From a virus: a DNA stretch of 48,774 nucleotides. Positions within the stretch are counted from its first letter, which is position 1. Each line of letters begins with the position of its first letter. The notes under the pieces were generated by a model, which was given only the letters and a program-made list of their open reading frames with translations, did no database searches and was not told the origin of the DNA. Position numbers and translations under genes: made by a program. Location of the stretch: positions 1 through 48,774 of IMG/VR virus record IMGVR_UViG_3300021475_000023. One strand, written 5' to 3'. Positions 1 to 9,423 of the stretch are shown here, in pieces.

Positions 1-1
1 G

Positions 2-946
2 CCCGACAACGACGGCAATGTGGCGTTCAACCATTCGGGGTTCATCAACATCGGGGCGCAGGACGCCGACAGCGAAAACATGGTGTCGATGGAAGTCTAC
101 TACGACAAGATGGCGCTCTTCTCCACGCTCGCTTGTCAACTTTGGTTTCTCGACCCCGACGAGAGCAAGAACCAGTACTACCAGACGCTCCGGGATGCTG
201 GCACCATCGCGCCCGCGAGCGTGCGCCAGTACGTCGCCAACGACGTCTATTTCCTAGGGAACCACGGGATCAGGTCGCTCCGCGCTCGCGACCTGACGCT
301 GACCGCGGCCGTCGCCGACGTGGGTTCGCCCTTGGACTCGGTGATCCAGGATCTTCTCGCGATCCGAGGCGCGCAATGGGGCGCGTGGCAGACGATGACG
401 GTCCTCGACCCGCGCACCGGCCGTGTCTTGCTGACTTTCGGCGACCGGATCTACGTGTTGTCGAACTACGCCTCGCCCAACATCAGCGCGTGGAGCGTCT
501 ACATCCCCGAGTTCTTCGTCGATATCCAAGGCGTCGTGTTCGCCGACCCCTACCTCGTGTTTCGCGACCTGCACACGCGTCAGCTCTATCGCATGGGGTC
601 GACCGGCGCGCAGATCTACGACTCCTGCCCGGTCGAGTTCGTCACTCCTTTCTTGAGTTTCGACAAGCCGGCGAGCTTTAAGTTCTACAGTGGCTTCGAC
701 GCGATTTGCACCGTCGACCCGGCGACGCCGAGCGCGCAGTGGACGATCCAGATGTCGTTTGACCCGGTCGCGAGCCCGACGCCCTACGACACCATCTGTC
801 AGATCAACAACGCCACCGTGCTCGGCGGGCGCATCCCGATCAGCGGGCGCGGCACCCACGTCCAGGTGACGGCGGCCCACACCGCGCCGGGACCGGCGAC
901 GTTCTCCAAGCTGTTTATCCACTATGCCCCGAGCGATACTTCGTGA
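2..946 (+). CDS. Tail tube/stabilisation protein, C-terminal part (continues from 47952)
   Basis: This is the 3' portion of a gene whose 5' portion is at 47952-48774. The frame is open from base 2 with no start. Joining the window ends over the shared 8-base sequence gives one 586-residue protein. The sequence matches the type of protein that plugs the head-tail connector in podoviruses (P22 gp10 / T7 gp12-like): a mostly beta protein with the stretches FINIGAQDAD, QLWFLDPDESKN and GIRSLRARDLT, which I recall from many phage stabilisation/tail proteins. Its stop overlaps the GTG of the next gene (GTGA), so the two are translationally coupled. The role is an inference from family resemblance and position after the connector gene. 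Confidence 0.75.
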   Translation, partial: PDNDGNVAFNHSGFINIGAQDADSENMVSMEVYYDKMALFSTLACQLWFLDPDESKNQYYQTLRDAGTIAPASVRQYVANDVYFLGNHGIRSLRARDLTLTAAVADVGSPLDSVIQDLLAIRGAQWGAWQTMTVLDPRTGRVLLTFGDRIYVLSNYASPNISAWSVYIPEFFVDIQGVVFADPYLVFRDLHTRQLYRMGSTGAQIYDSCPVEFVTPFLSFDKPASFKFYSGFDAICTVDPATPSAQWTIQMSFDPVASPTPYDTICQINNATVLGGRIPISGRGTHVQVTAAHTAPGPATFSKLFIHYAPSDTS

Positions 947-1455
947 ACCGGATCACGCGGATGACCCCCGATCCGCTGAACTACATCCTCGACAACCTTC
1001 GCCCCGACGACAGAGAAGAGATCGAAGCGGTGCGCGGCGAGGGGTTCGACCACATGGCGTGCGCCATCCAGCTGTGCCAGTTGGCGCAGGCTGCGCAGGG
1101 CATGGGCTGGATCTTCTGGCGGGCAGACACCGGCGCGCCGACGGCGGTGCTTGGGGCCTACGCGATGACGCCGACGTGCGCAGGGTGCTGGGCGTTCGGC
1201 GCCGACGGCTGGCCCCGCGTCGTCCGCAGCGTGACAAGGCATATCCGTCGCGTTATGGTCCCGGCGCTCCTCCAGGCAGGGTTCCACCGCGCCGAGTGCC
1301 GGGCGCTCGCCAAGCGCGAAGACACCAAGCTCTGGCTCAACTCTCTCGGATGGCGCGCAGAAGCCGCATTGTCGGAGTTCGGCGTCCGACACGAAGATTT
1401 CACTCTCTTCGCGTGGCTCGCCAATGAACACCCCCATCCCGATAGCCGGCACTGA
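943..1455 (+). CDS. Internal virion protein A-like, GNAT-fold (DUF2833 type)
   Basis: A 170-residue protein starting with GTG inside the stop of the previous gene (GTGA overlap). The central part has an acetyltransferase-like layout, with a 'GAYAMTPTCAGCWAFG' strand-turn-strand and a C-terminal 'LNSLGWRAEA' stretch. This recalls the DUF2833/T7 gp13 family found between tail-tube and internal-core genes of podoviruses. In T7 gp13 is needed for virion maturation; no acetyltransferase activity is established for the family as far as I know. Position before the internal core proteins supports this call. An alternative is a genuine GNAT enzyme packaged in the virion. Confidence 0.55.
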   Translation: MNRITRMTPDPLNYILDNLRPDDREEIEAVRGEGFDHMACAIQLCQLAQAAQGMGWIFWRADTGAPTAVLGAYAMTPTCAGCWAFGADGWPRVVRSVTRHIRRVMVPALLQAGFHRAECRALAKREDTKLWLNSLGWRAEAALSEFGVRHEDFTLFAWLANEHPHPDSRH

Positions 1456-1470
1456 CGAGCGGAGGGCGTC

Positions 1471-2511
1471 ATGGGCCTTCTGAGCGGCTTGTTCGGCGGC
1501 CAGACGGGCCCGGTCGCGACCAACGACCAGATCGTCGCCCAGCAGAAACAACAAGCCGCCCAGGCCACGGCCGCCAACCAGCAGCGCAACGCCCGGCTCG
1601 GCTACGGCAAGAACCTGATCCAGAGCATCTTCGAGGGCATCCCTTCGGGCGCGACGCCGCTCGACGTCTCGAGCATCACCCAGGCCAACGCGCCGACGAC
1701 CCCGTCGCTCCAGAACGCGTTCGGCGCGGCCGGCGAGCCCGCCGCGATGAGCGAGTGGCTGGCGAAGAACCCCTGGTACGACACGAGTCAACTGACGGGC
1801 GCCGCGGCCGCGGACCCGGCGAACCGCAAGGCGCTCGCCGGTGGTTATTCGTGGGGCATCCTGCCAGACACCGGCGCAGGCACGACCTACGGGATCTACG
1901 ACCCGTCGGGCCAGCTCACCAACACCTCGAGCAATCTCTCGGACCTCGCCGCGTCGAAGATTTATACGGGGGGCGACCCCACCAAGAAGACCGGGGGGTT
2001 CCAACCCGAGTTCTACGACAAATATCGCCAGTCGATCCTCGACTACTACATGCCGCAGGAGAGCGATCAATATAACACGGCGCGCTCTGATCTCGCGGCG
2101 TCACTTGCCCGCGCCGGCACGCTCGATAGCTCGTTCGCCACCCAGAGCATCGGCAAACTCTCGAAACAAGACGCGATCAACCGGGCGCAGATCGCCTCGG
2201 GCGCAGACACCCAGACCGGCACGCTGCGCACGTCGGTCGCACAAGACGAACAGAGCGCGCTCAACCAGCTCTATTCGACCGAAGACCCGAGCGTCGCCGC
2301 CAACACCGCTGGCAACATGGTCGCCGCCGCGCAACTCACCAAGCCGATGTTGAACCCCGCCGGGGCCCTGTTCGCCCCGATCACCGCGGGCGTCGGCACC
2401 TCGCTCACCGGGTTCCTGAACCCCACCTCGTACATCAATCCCAACGCCGGGGGCGCGGCGGCCACGCCCGGCGGTCAGAAGGACTACGGCCAAACCACGC
2501 AAGGCTACTAA
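1471..2511 (+). CDS. Virion protein of unknown function, probably internal/tail
   Basis: A 346-residue protein with a good ribosome site (GGAGG, about 6 bases before ATG). It starts MGLLSGLFGG, a Gly/Leu-rich amphipathic N-terminus common in phage ejection proteins. It then has an Ala/Gln-rich helical segment (about residues 20-50), a middle region with SSFATQSIGKLSKQDAINRAQ suggesting coiled helices, and a hydrophobic Gly/Pro-rich C-terminus. I do not recognise a named domain. The position between the gp13-like and gp14-like genes suggests a structural or ejected protein. Confidence 0.6.
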   Translation: MGLLSGLFGGQTGPVATNDQIVAQQKQQAAQATAANQQRNARLGYGKNLIQSIFEGIPSGATPLDVSSITQANAPTTPSLQNAFGAAGEPAAMSEWLAKNPWYDTSQLTGAAAADPANRKALAGGYSWGILPDTGAGTTYGIYDPSGQLTNTSSNLSDLAASKIYTGGDPTKKTGGFQPEFYDKYRQSILDYYMPQESDQYNTARSDLAASLARAGTLDSSFATQSIGKLSKQDAINRAQIASGADTQTGTLRTSVAQDEQSALNQLYSTEDPSVAANTAGNMVAAAQLTKPMLNPAGALFAPITAGVGTSLTGFLNPTSYINPNAGGAAATPGGQKDYGQTTQGY

Positions 2512-2512
2512 C

Positions 2513-3406
2513 TTGTGCGATCCAATCAGCATGGTCACTCTCGCCGGCGCGGCCCTCTCGGCCGGCGCGGGCATCTACGAGGGGGGCCAGGCGGCGGCCG
2601 GGCTGGAGGCGACCAATCGAGCCCAGCAAGACGCCAACAACCAGTGGGTCGCCTACCAGCAAAAGATCCACAACGACCAGGCGCAAGCCGAGGACGCGGC
2701 GCGCCAGAAGGCGACCAACGCCCAGCAGGACACGCTCAGCAAAGTCTCGCCGGAAGCGCAGGCGCAGTCCCAGACCACCGAGCAAGGCCGCCTGAACTCT
2801 CTCTACACTCAGCCTGGCGCGACCACCGCGTCAGGCGCCGGGCCGCCTTCGGCGTCGCTCCTGTCGGGTGAGAGCACCGGCAACCAGACCTTCATGGGCA
2901 GCCTGACAAACGCGGTGAACCAGGCGACGGCCGCCGCGAGAAAGCGCATCGGCGCGCTCGCCACGGCGTCGTCCTACGGGGGTTCGTTCGGGGGCCTCGC
3001 GACCACGGTTCCGATCGCGTTCGCCCAGGGCGGCAACGATATCAATCTTCAGAACGCGATCCGTCAGGGAAACCTCAAGACCTACGGCGTCCAGCAACAA
3101 GTCCAGCCGCTTCAATACGAAATCGGGCCGGGCACCATAGCGCAACAGACGCTGTCTAAGACGCTCGGCCAGGTCTCCGGGCAATTGGCGGGCGTCGGCG
3201 GGCCCCGCGCCATCGGCGACATCAGTCGGGCAGGCGGTCTCTCGAGCATGTTCGGGGAAGACGCAAGTGGCGTGTCTAGGGGGTTCGTCGACCCGAATAT
3301 CAACTGGTCGTCGCCGGCCACGGTAGCGAGCGCGCTTCAGCCTCCCATCGATTGGTCCACGCCGGCCACGATATCGAAGGCAATTAGCCCGGGTTACAGC
3401 GTTTAA
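2513..3406 (+). CDS. Internal virion protein B-like (T7 gp14 position)
   Basis: A 297-residue protein. The best start is TTG at 2513, which gives an N-terminus MCDPIS followed by a hydrophobic Ala/Gly segment (residues 7-25). That 'MCDP' opening is typical of phage gp14-like internal virion proteins. A long Gln/Ala-rich helix follows (about 30-85). The middle part, NVINLQN-like 'GGNDINLQNAIRQGNLKTYG', is Gly-rich. Family knowledge: gp14 forms part of the core and the ejected channel through the outer membrane. No ATG or GTG gives this frame a better start; an alternative GTG at 2515 lies in another frame. Confidence 0.6.
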   Translation: MCDPISMVTLAGAALSAGAGIYEGGQAAAGLEATNRAQQDANNQWVAYQQKIHNDQAQAEDAARQKATNAQQDTLSKVSPEAQAQSQTTEQGRLNSLYTQPGATTASGAGPPSASLLSGESTGNQTFMGSLTNAVNQATAAARKRIGALATASSYGGSFGGLATTVPIAFAQGGNDINLQNAIRQGNLKTYGVQQQVQPLQYEIGPGTIAQQTLSKTLGQVSGQLAGVGGPRAIGDISRAGGLSSMFGEDASGVSRGFVDPNINWSSPATVASALQPPIDWSTPATISKAISPGYSV

Positions 3407-3417
3407 AGGAGGCCGAC

Positions 3418-5130
3418 ATCCCCGTCCTGCGCCAGGCCCCCGACAACACGCTCGCCGAGACTCTCGGCGGACTGGGCACCTCGCTGACCAACGCGTTCAA
3501 CCCGCTCAACATGGTTCGTTCGCAGAACCTGATGTCAGAGATGCAGCAAAGAGCGTGGGAGATCCAGCATCAACAGACGCTCGACGCCGCCAACCGCAAT
3601 GCGGCCGACGTCTACGAGAGAACGAACCCGTACAACGAAGACCCGGCCTCACTCGCGGTGTCCGCCGCCAAGATCCGTAATGGCCAAGGCGACCTGAATG
3701 CGTCGATCACCGCGCTCAAAGCCGCTGGCGGTTTGAAGGCTAACCAAGCCGCCGCCGACATGTATAAGGCGGCGCATCCCGGATTGCCCGCGGAAGAACT
3801 CGCCTCGGACGTGGCCCAGCTTATCCGCGGGGACAAGACCGCTTCCGAACTCGACGCCGAGCGCGCCACTACTCAACTCACCGTCGCCAAAACCGGCGGG
3901 GCTCTCGCGGCCAGCGACGCCGCCAAGGCCGCCGCCAGCATGCCCGGCGCAGACCCCGAAGCAGCGGCGCTGGCGGGTTCGACTGCGCTCACGGATCCTA
4001 CCGCGGCCGAAAAACTGATCGCCGCGCAGCGAGCGCGCATCGGCGGCGTCGCCATGCCCGCAGACACGTCGCAGTTCAGCCCGTTAGTGACGGTGGAGAA
4101 TCAACGCCAGCTCGAGGCGGGCCAGACGCCAACGCTCCCCGCGCAAATCCAACCGCAGAAGATCGCCACGTCGGCCGGGCTGGACATCGCCAAGAACGTG
4201 TTCGGGCCTCATCCTGCGGATCAACCGATCACCGGGGGCACGGTGGACGCTTCCGGCAACGTGACGATTGCTCCCCCTGTTAAGCCCGGTCAGCCCCCGG
4301 CCGCGCCGCCACCGCCCGCGCCGGGCGTGGTGTCTGTCACCCCTGCGCCGGCCGACGTCGGGTCCGTCGCTTCGACTGAGAGCCAGAAGACCTCGGCCCA
4401 CGAGATGGCGGCGAGCGACGTGAAGGTGCTCGACCAGGCCGTATCCGAGAGCGGCGCGGCGCAGTTGATGGTGAACAAGCTCGAACAGCTTAAAGACCTG
4501 GCCGAGAGCCTCGACACCGGCGGCATGGGGCTCACGGCGAGGGTTCTTAAGACTCTCGCCGACTACAACATTCACCCCGGCGACATCGGCGCGACCTACG
4601 CCGCGATCCAGCAGATCATCAACGCCGAGATCCCCGACGTTCGGCAGAAGGCGGGGATTCAACGTTTGGCGGGCCCGGCGATCAAGGAGGAGCAACTGAT
4701 CCTCGGCACTGCGAACATGCCGAAGAAGACGTTGATGAACATCATCGCCAACGAAAGGGCCGCCGCCGACCTTCAGGTCTCACGGGCGCAACTCGCTTAC
4801 CAGGCGCGCACCGGCCAGATGCCGATGAGCGAGTACTACAAGCAATCGCTCGCGCTCGACGCCACGGTCAAACAGCGCACCGACGAGCTGCGCAATCAAT
4901 ACAAGGCGATCGGCACCGAGAAGACTCGGCCCCCGGACGAGGTTCTTCCCCAGTCACAGCCTCTCAACACGAATTCGGCGCTGGACGCGATCAGAGCCCT
5001 CGCCCGTCATTTTGGCTGGAGCACGGGCGATCAGGCGCCGTCACAGACACCGCAGACACAAGCCCCGGCCCCACCGGATCAGCAGACGTTTGACATCCAG
5101 AACGGCAAGATCGTGCCGTTGAGGCCCTGA
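3418..5130 (+). CDS. Internal/ejection virion protein, probable ATC start
   Basis: A long helical Ala/Gln-rich protein. The first ATG in frame is at 3511, but it has no ribosome site. A perfect AAAGGAGG (3405-3412) instead sits 5 bases before an in-frame ATC at 3418. From there the frame reads PVLRQAPDNTLAETLGGLG, like the N-termini I recall for this protein class. No ATG, GTG or TTG lies between the previous stop and 3511 in this frame. I therefore place the start at ATC (570 residues); from 3511 it would be 539. There is a Pro-rich linker near residues 285-320. The function is unrecognised; position suggests the internal core, as for T7 gp15. The stop overlaps the next ATG (TGATG). Confidence 0.6.
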   Translation: MPVLRQAPDNTLAETLGGLGTSLTNAFNPLNMVRSQNLMSEMQQRAWEIQHQQTLDAANRNAADVYERTNPYNEDPASLAVSAAKIRNGQGDLNASITALKAAGGLKANQAAADMYKAAHPGLPAEELASDVAQLIRGDKTASELDAERATTQLTVAKTGGALAASDAAKAAASMPGADPEAAALAGSTALTDPTAAEKLIAAQRARIGGVAMPADTSQFSPLVTVENQRQLEAGQTPTLPAQIQPQKIATSAGLDIAKNVFGPHPADQPITGGTVDASGNVTIAPPVKPGQPPAAPPPPAPGVVSVTPAPADVGSVASTESQKTSAHEMAASDVKVLDQAVSESGAAQLMVNKLEQLKDLAESLDTGGMGLTARVLKTLADYNIHPGDIGATYAAIQQIINAEIPDVRQKAGIQRLAGPAIKEEQLILGTANMPKKTLMNIIANERAAADLQVSRAQLAYQARTGQMPMSEYYKQSLALDATVKQRTDELRNQYKAIGTEKTRPPDEVLPQSQPLNTNSALDAIRALARHFGWSTGDQAPSQTPQTQAPAPPDQQTFDIQNGKIVPLRP

Positions 5131-7532
5131 TGGCAGAGTCTTCTCTCCGCGCCCCCGGGCCAGGCTATCGGGCGCTCGAATTGAGCGACCGCTCGGTGAT
5201 CTGGATGCCGCCCGAAGCGACGGCGGCGCATTGGCAGCAAGCCAAGCAGCAAGGCGAAGCCGCGCTCGACCAGAAATACATGACGCAGGCTGCGCAACAG
5301 AACTCCCCCGTCACCACCAACGGCAAGGTCTACAGCGCCACCGGCGTCTACCCGAACAACGTTCACGGGCACGTGGTGGCGTGGGTGGATCACAATCTCG
5401 GCGGCAACGCGCTCAACCGCGCTGTCTCCAGTAGCCCCACGGCGCAATCCGTCGTCAACGCCGCCGCGCCCGTCGTCGGCTCGGCCAGCCGGATCGGGAC
5501 CGCCGCCATCGAGAGGAACCCCTTTGTCGGCGCCACTGACCTCGGGCTAACCGGGGTCAACGTCGCCAAGCATCTGGCTGCCAAGGTCGCGCCCGGCGTC
5601 AACGCCGTGCCCGACTTCCCCACCATCCTCAGTCAGGTGCGCAGCGCCGTGGGCACGCCCGAACTGGACCCCAACGCCTCGGCGGCCCAGCGCGTGCTGG
5701 AAAACACCGCCGCGCTCTCGGTCGCCAGCCCGACCCCCGTGGTCGAGAATTTTCTTCGCTCGGGGGCGAGCTACGTCGGCGGCCAAGCAGGCGAAGCGGT
5801 GGGCGGCGAGGCCGGCCAAATGGCGGGTTCGTTCGTGGGCGGCGCGCCCGAAAGCGGGGCCAACCTCTTTCGCCGCGTCATGGCCCCGGCGTTTCGCGGC
5901 AAGACCACGCAAGACGTGTCCGAAGCCGCCGAGCGACAAGGCATCCAGCCGACGATGGGCGCGGTGTCTGGCCCCGCGGGGCGATTATTCGAGAAGTCTC
6001 TGGCGGGGGTGCCATGGGTCGGAACCCCGGCGCGAACGGCGCAGGAGAAGTTCAGGGAAGCCATCAGGCAGCGACAACAAGAAGTCGCCACCGACGTGTT
6101 CGGCGCGCCGCTGCCGGGCAACATCAGTAACGAAGACATCGGTCAGTCGCTGCTCGACGCTGCGCGTCAGGGCTCGGCCAACATCACCCAACGGGCGCAG
6201 ACCGAGCAGCAACAACTGATCCACGGCATGCCCGCTCGGCCAGCGACGACTAGCCCTGCGCCTTATACCCCGCCATCGCCGCCGTTATCCGAGGCGGACA
6301 AGCACGAAGTGTTTATGGCGCAAGAGGGCGCTCGCCGAGGCGTCGGGCCGGTCGTTACCCAACCGGCCCAGCCGGCCCAGCCCGGCATCGGCGCGAACAC
6401 GCCGGTCGACGCACGCGGCGTCTACCGCGGCTCGGCGGGCTACGAGGCGGCGCGCCTCCAGATGGACCCGAGCGTCTATCCGGCTTACGCCGCCCGGCTC
6501 GACAACCTGCGCCAGATGGCGATCGAGGCGCAGCATCCGTTCTTTCAGAAGTTCTGGGGGCAATTGAACGCAGGCGAAGTGCCCTACCAGCGGTTCCAGG
6601 AACTACGCAGCAACCTCGGCGCGGACCTCCCCGGCTATTCCGGGATGACCAAGGGCCAGCAAGACCAACTCTACGAGGCGATGACCGACGCCATGCGCGA
6701 CGCCGCCTTCCAACGAGGGGGCCTGGCCCTGGTCGACAAGTTCAACGCCGCCAACGCCAACTATAAATCCTTGATCGGCGCGGGCGGTCAGCGCGAACAA
6801 CTGGAAGCGATCGGGGGACGCCCTCAGTCCGGGGGATGGGAACAGTTCTTCGGCCCCCAGGGCCAGACCCAACCGGCGGTGGGCGTCGACTTCACCGGGG
6901 GCAAAGGTCAGAGCCAAGCCGCCGATTGGCTCAACAACAATCTGCGCTCGCCCGACAGGATTGCGCCGTTCGCGAACCCCACCATCGTGCCCAACGACTT
7001 CTGGCGGCGCGTCGTCGGCCAGTGGCTAGCGACTCGCGGGCAGACACCGGAAGGCACATTCCGCCCGGATCTGATGGCGAGAGACTTGGGCGGCGACGAA
7101 ACCGCCCCCAACAAGGGCGTCGGCGGCGCAGTGCAGACCCAGTTGTTCACCGGCCCTCAAGGCGCGCCAACCGCTAATATCCAAGACGTCAACGACCTTG
7201 CGACACTCGGCCGCAACGCCGTCGTGCCCATCGACCGGGCAGGTTTAACGAACACCGCAGCCAGCGTGTATGCGCTCAAGTGGCTGGGGGACCAAGCGAA
7301 GAACGTTTTCGGGACGATTGGAGGGCTAGCTGCGATGGGGGCCGGCGGGCGAAGCTTGTCGGACCCCGAGTTCGTCAACGCGATTCGTGGTCAGGGCACG
7401 CCCCTCGTTAACAGCCTCTACGCGGGCATTCCCGCCGCGACTCAGAACATCTTGCAGTACCAGAACAACCCGCCCTCGGCCTTCGACGCATTGGGCGTCC
7501 GCATCAGCGCCGGCCAGAACCCGCCGCAATGA
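5130..7532 (+). CDS. Large internal virion (ejection) protein
   Basis: An 800-residue protein whose ATG overlaps the upstream stop. The N-terminal 75 residues (GYRALELSDRSVIWMPPEA) look like a small folded domain. Gly/Ala-rich helical segments follow (residues 100-230, typical of membrane-inserting ejection proteins), then a Pro-rich linker near 410-440, and a helical domain around 450-560 with QRFQELRSNLGADL. No lytic transglycosylase motif is visible, unlike T7 gp16. I infer an ejected core protein from size, composition and position just before the virion hydrolase. Its last codons overlap the next ATG (ATGA). Confidence 0.55.
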   Translation: MAESSLRAPGPGYRALELSDRSVIWMPPEATAAHWQQAKQQGEAALDQKYMTQAAQQNSPVTTNGKVYSATGVYPNNVHGHVVAWVDHNLGGNALNRAVSSSPTAQSVVNAAAPVVGSASRIGTAAIERNPFVGATDLGLTGVNVAKHLAAKVAPGVNAVPDFPTILSQVRSAVGTPELDPNASAAQRVLENTAALSVASPTPVVENFLRSGASYVGGQAGEAVGGEAGQMAGSFVGGAPESGANLFRRVMAPAFRGKTTQDVSEAAERQGIQPTMGAVSGPAGRLFEKSLAGVPWVGTPARTAQEKFREAIRQRQQEVATDVFGAPLPGNISNEDIGQSLLDAARQGSANITQRAQTEQQQLIHGMPARPATTSPAPYTPPSPPLSEADKHEVFMAQEGARRGVGPVVTQPAQPAQPGIGANTPVDARGVYRGSAGYEAARLQMDPSVYPAYAARLDNLRQMAIEAQHPFFQKFWGQLNAGEVPYQRFQELRSNLGADLPGYSGMTKGQQDQLYEAMTDAMRDAAFQRGGLALVDKFNAANANYKSLIGAGGQREQLEAIGGRPQSGGWEQFFGPQGQTQPAVGVDFTGGKGQSQAADWLNNNLRSPDRIAPFANPTIVPNDFWRRVVGQWLATRGQTPEGTFRPDLMARDLGGDETAPNKGVGGAVQTQLFTGPQGAPTANIQDVNDLATLGRNAVVPIDRAGLTNTAASVYALKWLGDQAKNVFGTIGGLAAMGAGGRSLSDPEFVNAIRGQGTPLVNSLYAGIPAATQNILQYQNNPPSAFDALGVRISAGQNPPQ

Positions 7533-8959
7533 CCCCCGACGAAGCTCGGACATTTCTCAGTGGACTGAGCTTCCACCGCAACCGCCCGGGCGACGTCGCC
7601 TACATGAACCCCGATTTCGCCGTGCGCCTGGCGACGGCGATCCAGCAGGCAAAAGCCCAAGGACTTCAAGTCTCGTTGCTCTCGGGCTATCGCGAACCCT
7701 CCGATCACCCCTCGGCCTACGACCTCAAGCAACAATCGTCGCACGAATACGGCCTCGCCGCCGACGTGTCTGGAATCGGAGCCGCGGGGAGTTCAACCGC
7801 GCTCCAATGGGCCAAGATCGCGGCGGCCAACGGCCTATCGAACCCCTACGGCCAGCAAGACGCCGCCGAATACAATCACTGGCAGCTGCCGCCGCAGCCG
7901 CTTGAAACGTCGCCCCAGCTTCTGGACGCCCTCAAAGCCGGCAAGGCGACCGGCGACGTCAACAAGATGTGGGCGGCTTACGACCCAAAGCTAGCCGCGA
8001 GCGCGGTCGCCCAAGGCGCCGACAACCGTCAGATCTTCTTCGACGCCCTCGTCAAGGCGGGCCTCTCCCCCCAGCAGGCGCTCGGCGCGCTGTGGGGCCT
8101 CGCGGGCGAGAGCGGCCCGTCGCTCAACACCGCTGCCTACAATCCGAACGACCCGGGAGGCTCGGTCGGGGCCGGGCAGTGGAACGGGCCTCGCCGCTGG
8201 GCGCTGGAAGAGATCGCGCAGCGCGAAGGCAAGCCGGTCACCGATCCGCAGGTTCAAGCCGAATACTTGGTGGGCGAGCTTACCGGAAACCTTCAGGGCG
8301 CAGTCTTTCAACCCGGTGTGCTCGACGCGCTCAAGAAGGCGCGGACACCGGAGGAAGCGGCCCGGATCTGGGTGACGCAATACGAGCGCCCCAAGATCGA
8401 CAATTCCGATCGGCGCATCGCCAACGGGAGCGCGGTCGGGTCGCTCGACGCCAATGGCCATTTCGTTCCGGGGACCGCCAAGGCCGCCGCGTCAGGCGCA
8501 GGGGGCGTGTCTCCGCGAACAGGCGCCGCCCCCGCGCCGCCCAGCGACCTGGCGCAAATCGGATCGGCCCTGAGCACGGCCCTAGGGAGCCTCGCAGGGG
8601 GCGTCGAGGGCATAACTTCCGGCGCGCCCGGCGCGATAACCGACGCCTCGATGGATCAACCTGCGATTCGGGCCCCGGCTTTGGGCGCAGACTTCACGCC
8701 CCCGCCCGCGAACCCGGTGCCGGCGAACATCGCCGCAGGCGTCGGGGCGACGCCTCTGGCTTCGCAATTGGGCATGCTCGCGGCGACGCCGAGCGACCCC
8801 ATGCTCGAGAACCCCAACGTCGCGCCGAGCATCACGGCGGGCGCGCCGGGCATGACGGCGATGCTGGGCGTCATCGGCGGCGCGCAGCCGGGCAACCCCT
8901 ACGACCCGCGCAGACCCGCTGTGATACAGCCCGGCCTCGCGTTCCCGCGTCTCGGATAA
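7529..8959 (+). CDS. Virion peptidoglycan hydrolase: M15 peptidase plus phage tail lysozyme
   Basis: A 476-residue two-domain enzyme. Residues about 1-120 carry a VanY/D-Ala-D-Ala carboxypeptidase-type (M15) site: SGYREP near 52, SSHEYGLAADVSG with H72 and D79 as zinc ligands, and EYNHW with E114 and H117. Residues about 160-290 match the phage tail lysozyme family: GLSPQQALGALWGLAGESG, then NPNDPGGSVGAGQWNGPRR with the catalytic-type Glu in AGESG. A Gly/Pro/Ala-rich tail fills residues 310-476. Together it would cut both peptide and glycan parts of the cell wall during DNA entry. It belongs to the internal-protein operon, so it is more likely virion-borne than the lysis endolysin. Confidence 0.8.
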   Translation: MTPDEARTFLSGLSFHRNRPGDVAYMNPDFAVRLATAIQQAKAQGLQVSLLSGYREPSDHPSAYDLKQQSSHEYGLAADVSGIGAAGSSTALQWAKIAAANGLSNPYGQQDAAEYNHWQLPPQPLETSPQLLDALKAGKATGDVNKMWAAYDPKLAASAVAQGADNRQIFFDALVKAGLSPQQALGALWGLAGESGPSLNTAAYNPNDPGGSVGAGQWNGPRRWALEEIAQREGKPVTDPQVQAEYLVGELTGNLQGAVFQPGVLDALKKARTPEEAARIWVTQYERPKIDNSDRRIANGSAVGSLDANGHFVPGTAKAAASGAGGVSPRTGAAPAPPSDLAQIGSALSTALGSLAGGVEGITSGAPGAITDASMDQPAIRAPALGADFTPPPANPVPANIAAGVGATPLASQLGMLAATPSDPMLENPNVAPSITAGAPGMTAMLGVIGGAQPGNPYDPRRPAVIQPGLAFPRLG

Positions 8960-8963
8960 GCTC

Positions 8964-9422
8964 ATGGCAGGATCTTCAGTCGCCAGCGCGCTCTCCTCGA
9001 TGGCCTCGACCGTAGGGGGTTCGACCGAGACCGCGAATAACTCGGGGCAAAGAGTGACACCCGGATCGGGTGTGAAGGGGGGTGTTCAGCGAGCGCCGCA
9101 GGCGCCGCAGACACCGGCGCCGGGCTCGCCGCAATTGATGAGAAAACCTCCCCCTGGACAACTAAGAAAACCACCAGTTCCTCCCACCAACAGGCCCTCG
9201 CAGTACAGCGCCAAGAACCCGCCTCTCGGAACGCCTCAGCCCGCGCCTCCCCACCCCGGGCTGATCCCGCCTTATCCTGACGCCCGCTCGCCGCAGCCCA
9301 CGCTCATGCCCAATGGGGCGCCGATCATGCCTCCCCCTCCGGGGTTCCTGAACGCCGGGATGATGGGCCCGCGTGTCCCCTCTTCGTTCACGCCCGGCAT
9401 GACCGGGCTCCTCGGGAGGTGA
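8964..9422 (+). CDS. Proline-rich protein of unknown function
   Basis: A 152-residue protein starting 4 bases after the previous stop. A short Ser/Ala-rich N-terminus is followed by a proline-rich, probably disordered body (repeated PPxP, PQTPAP and PPHPGLIPPYP). The end, GMTGLLGR, resembles GMTGLLNP in the next gene. That hints at a shared short binding motif, or at the two genes having split. No domain is recognised. It lies between virion genes in the same operon, so it is probably a virion or assembly factor. Confidence 0.5.
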   Translation: MAGSSVASALSSMASTVGGSTETANNSGQRVTPGSGVKGGVQRAPQAPQTPAPGSPQLMRKPPPGQLRKPPVPPTNRPSQYSAKNPPLGTPQPAPPHPGLIPPYPDARSPQPTLMPNGAPIMPPPPGFLNAGMMGPRVPSSFTPGMTGLLGR

Positions 9423-9423
9423 A

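Noticed and set aside
254-2070. Long minus-strand ORFs under the tail and internal-protein genes
   Set aside because: Arg/Gly/Val-rich shadow frames of high-GC coding DNA, without recognisable domains.
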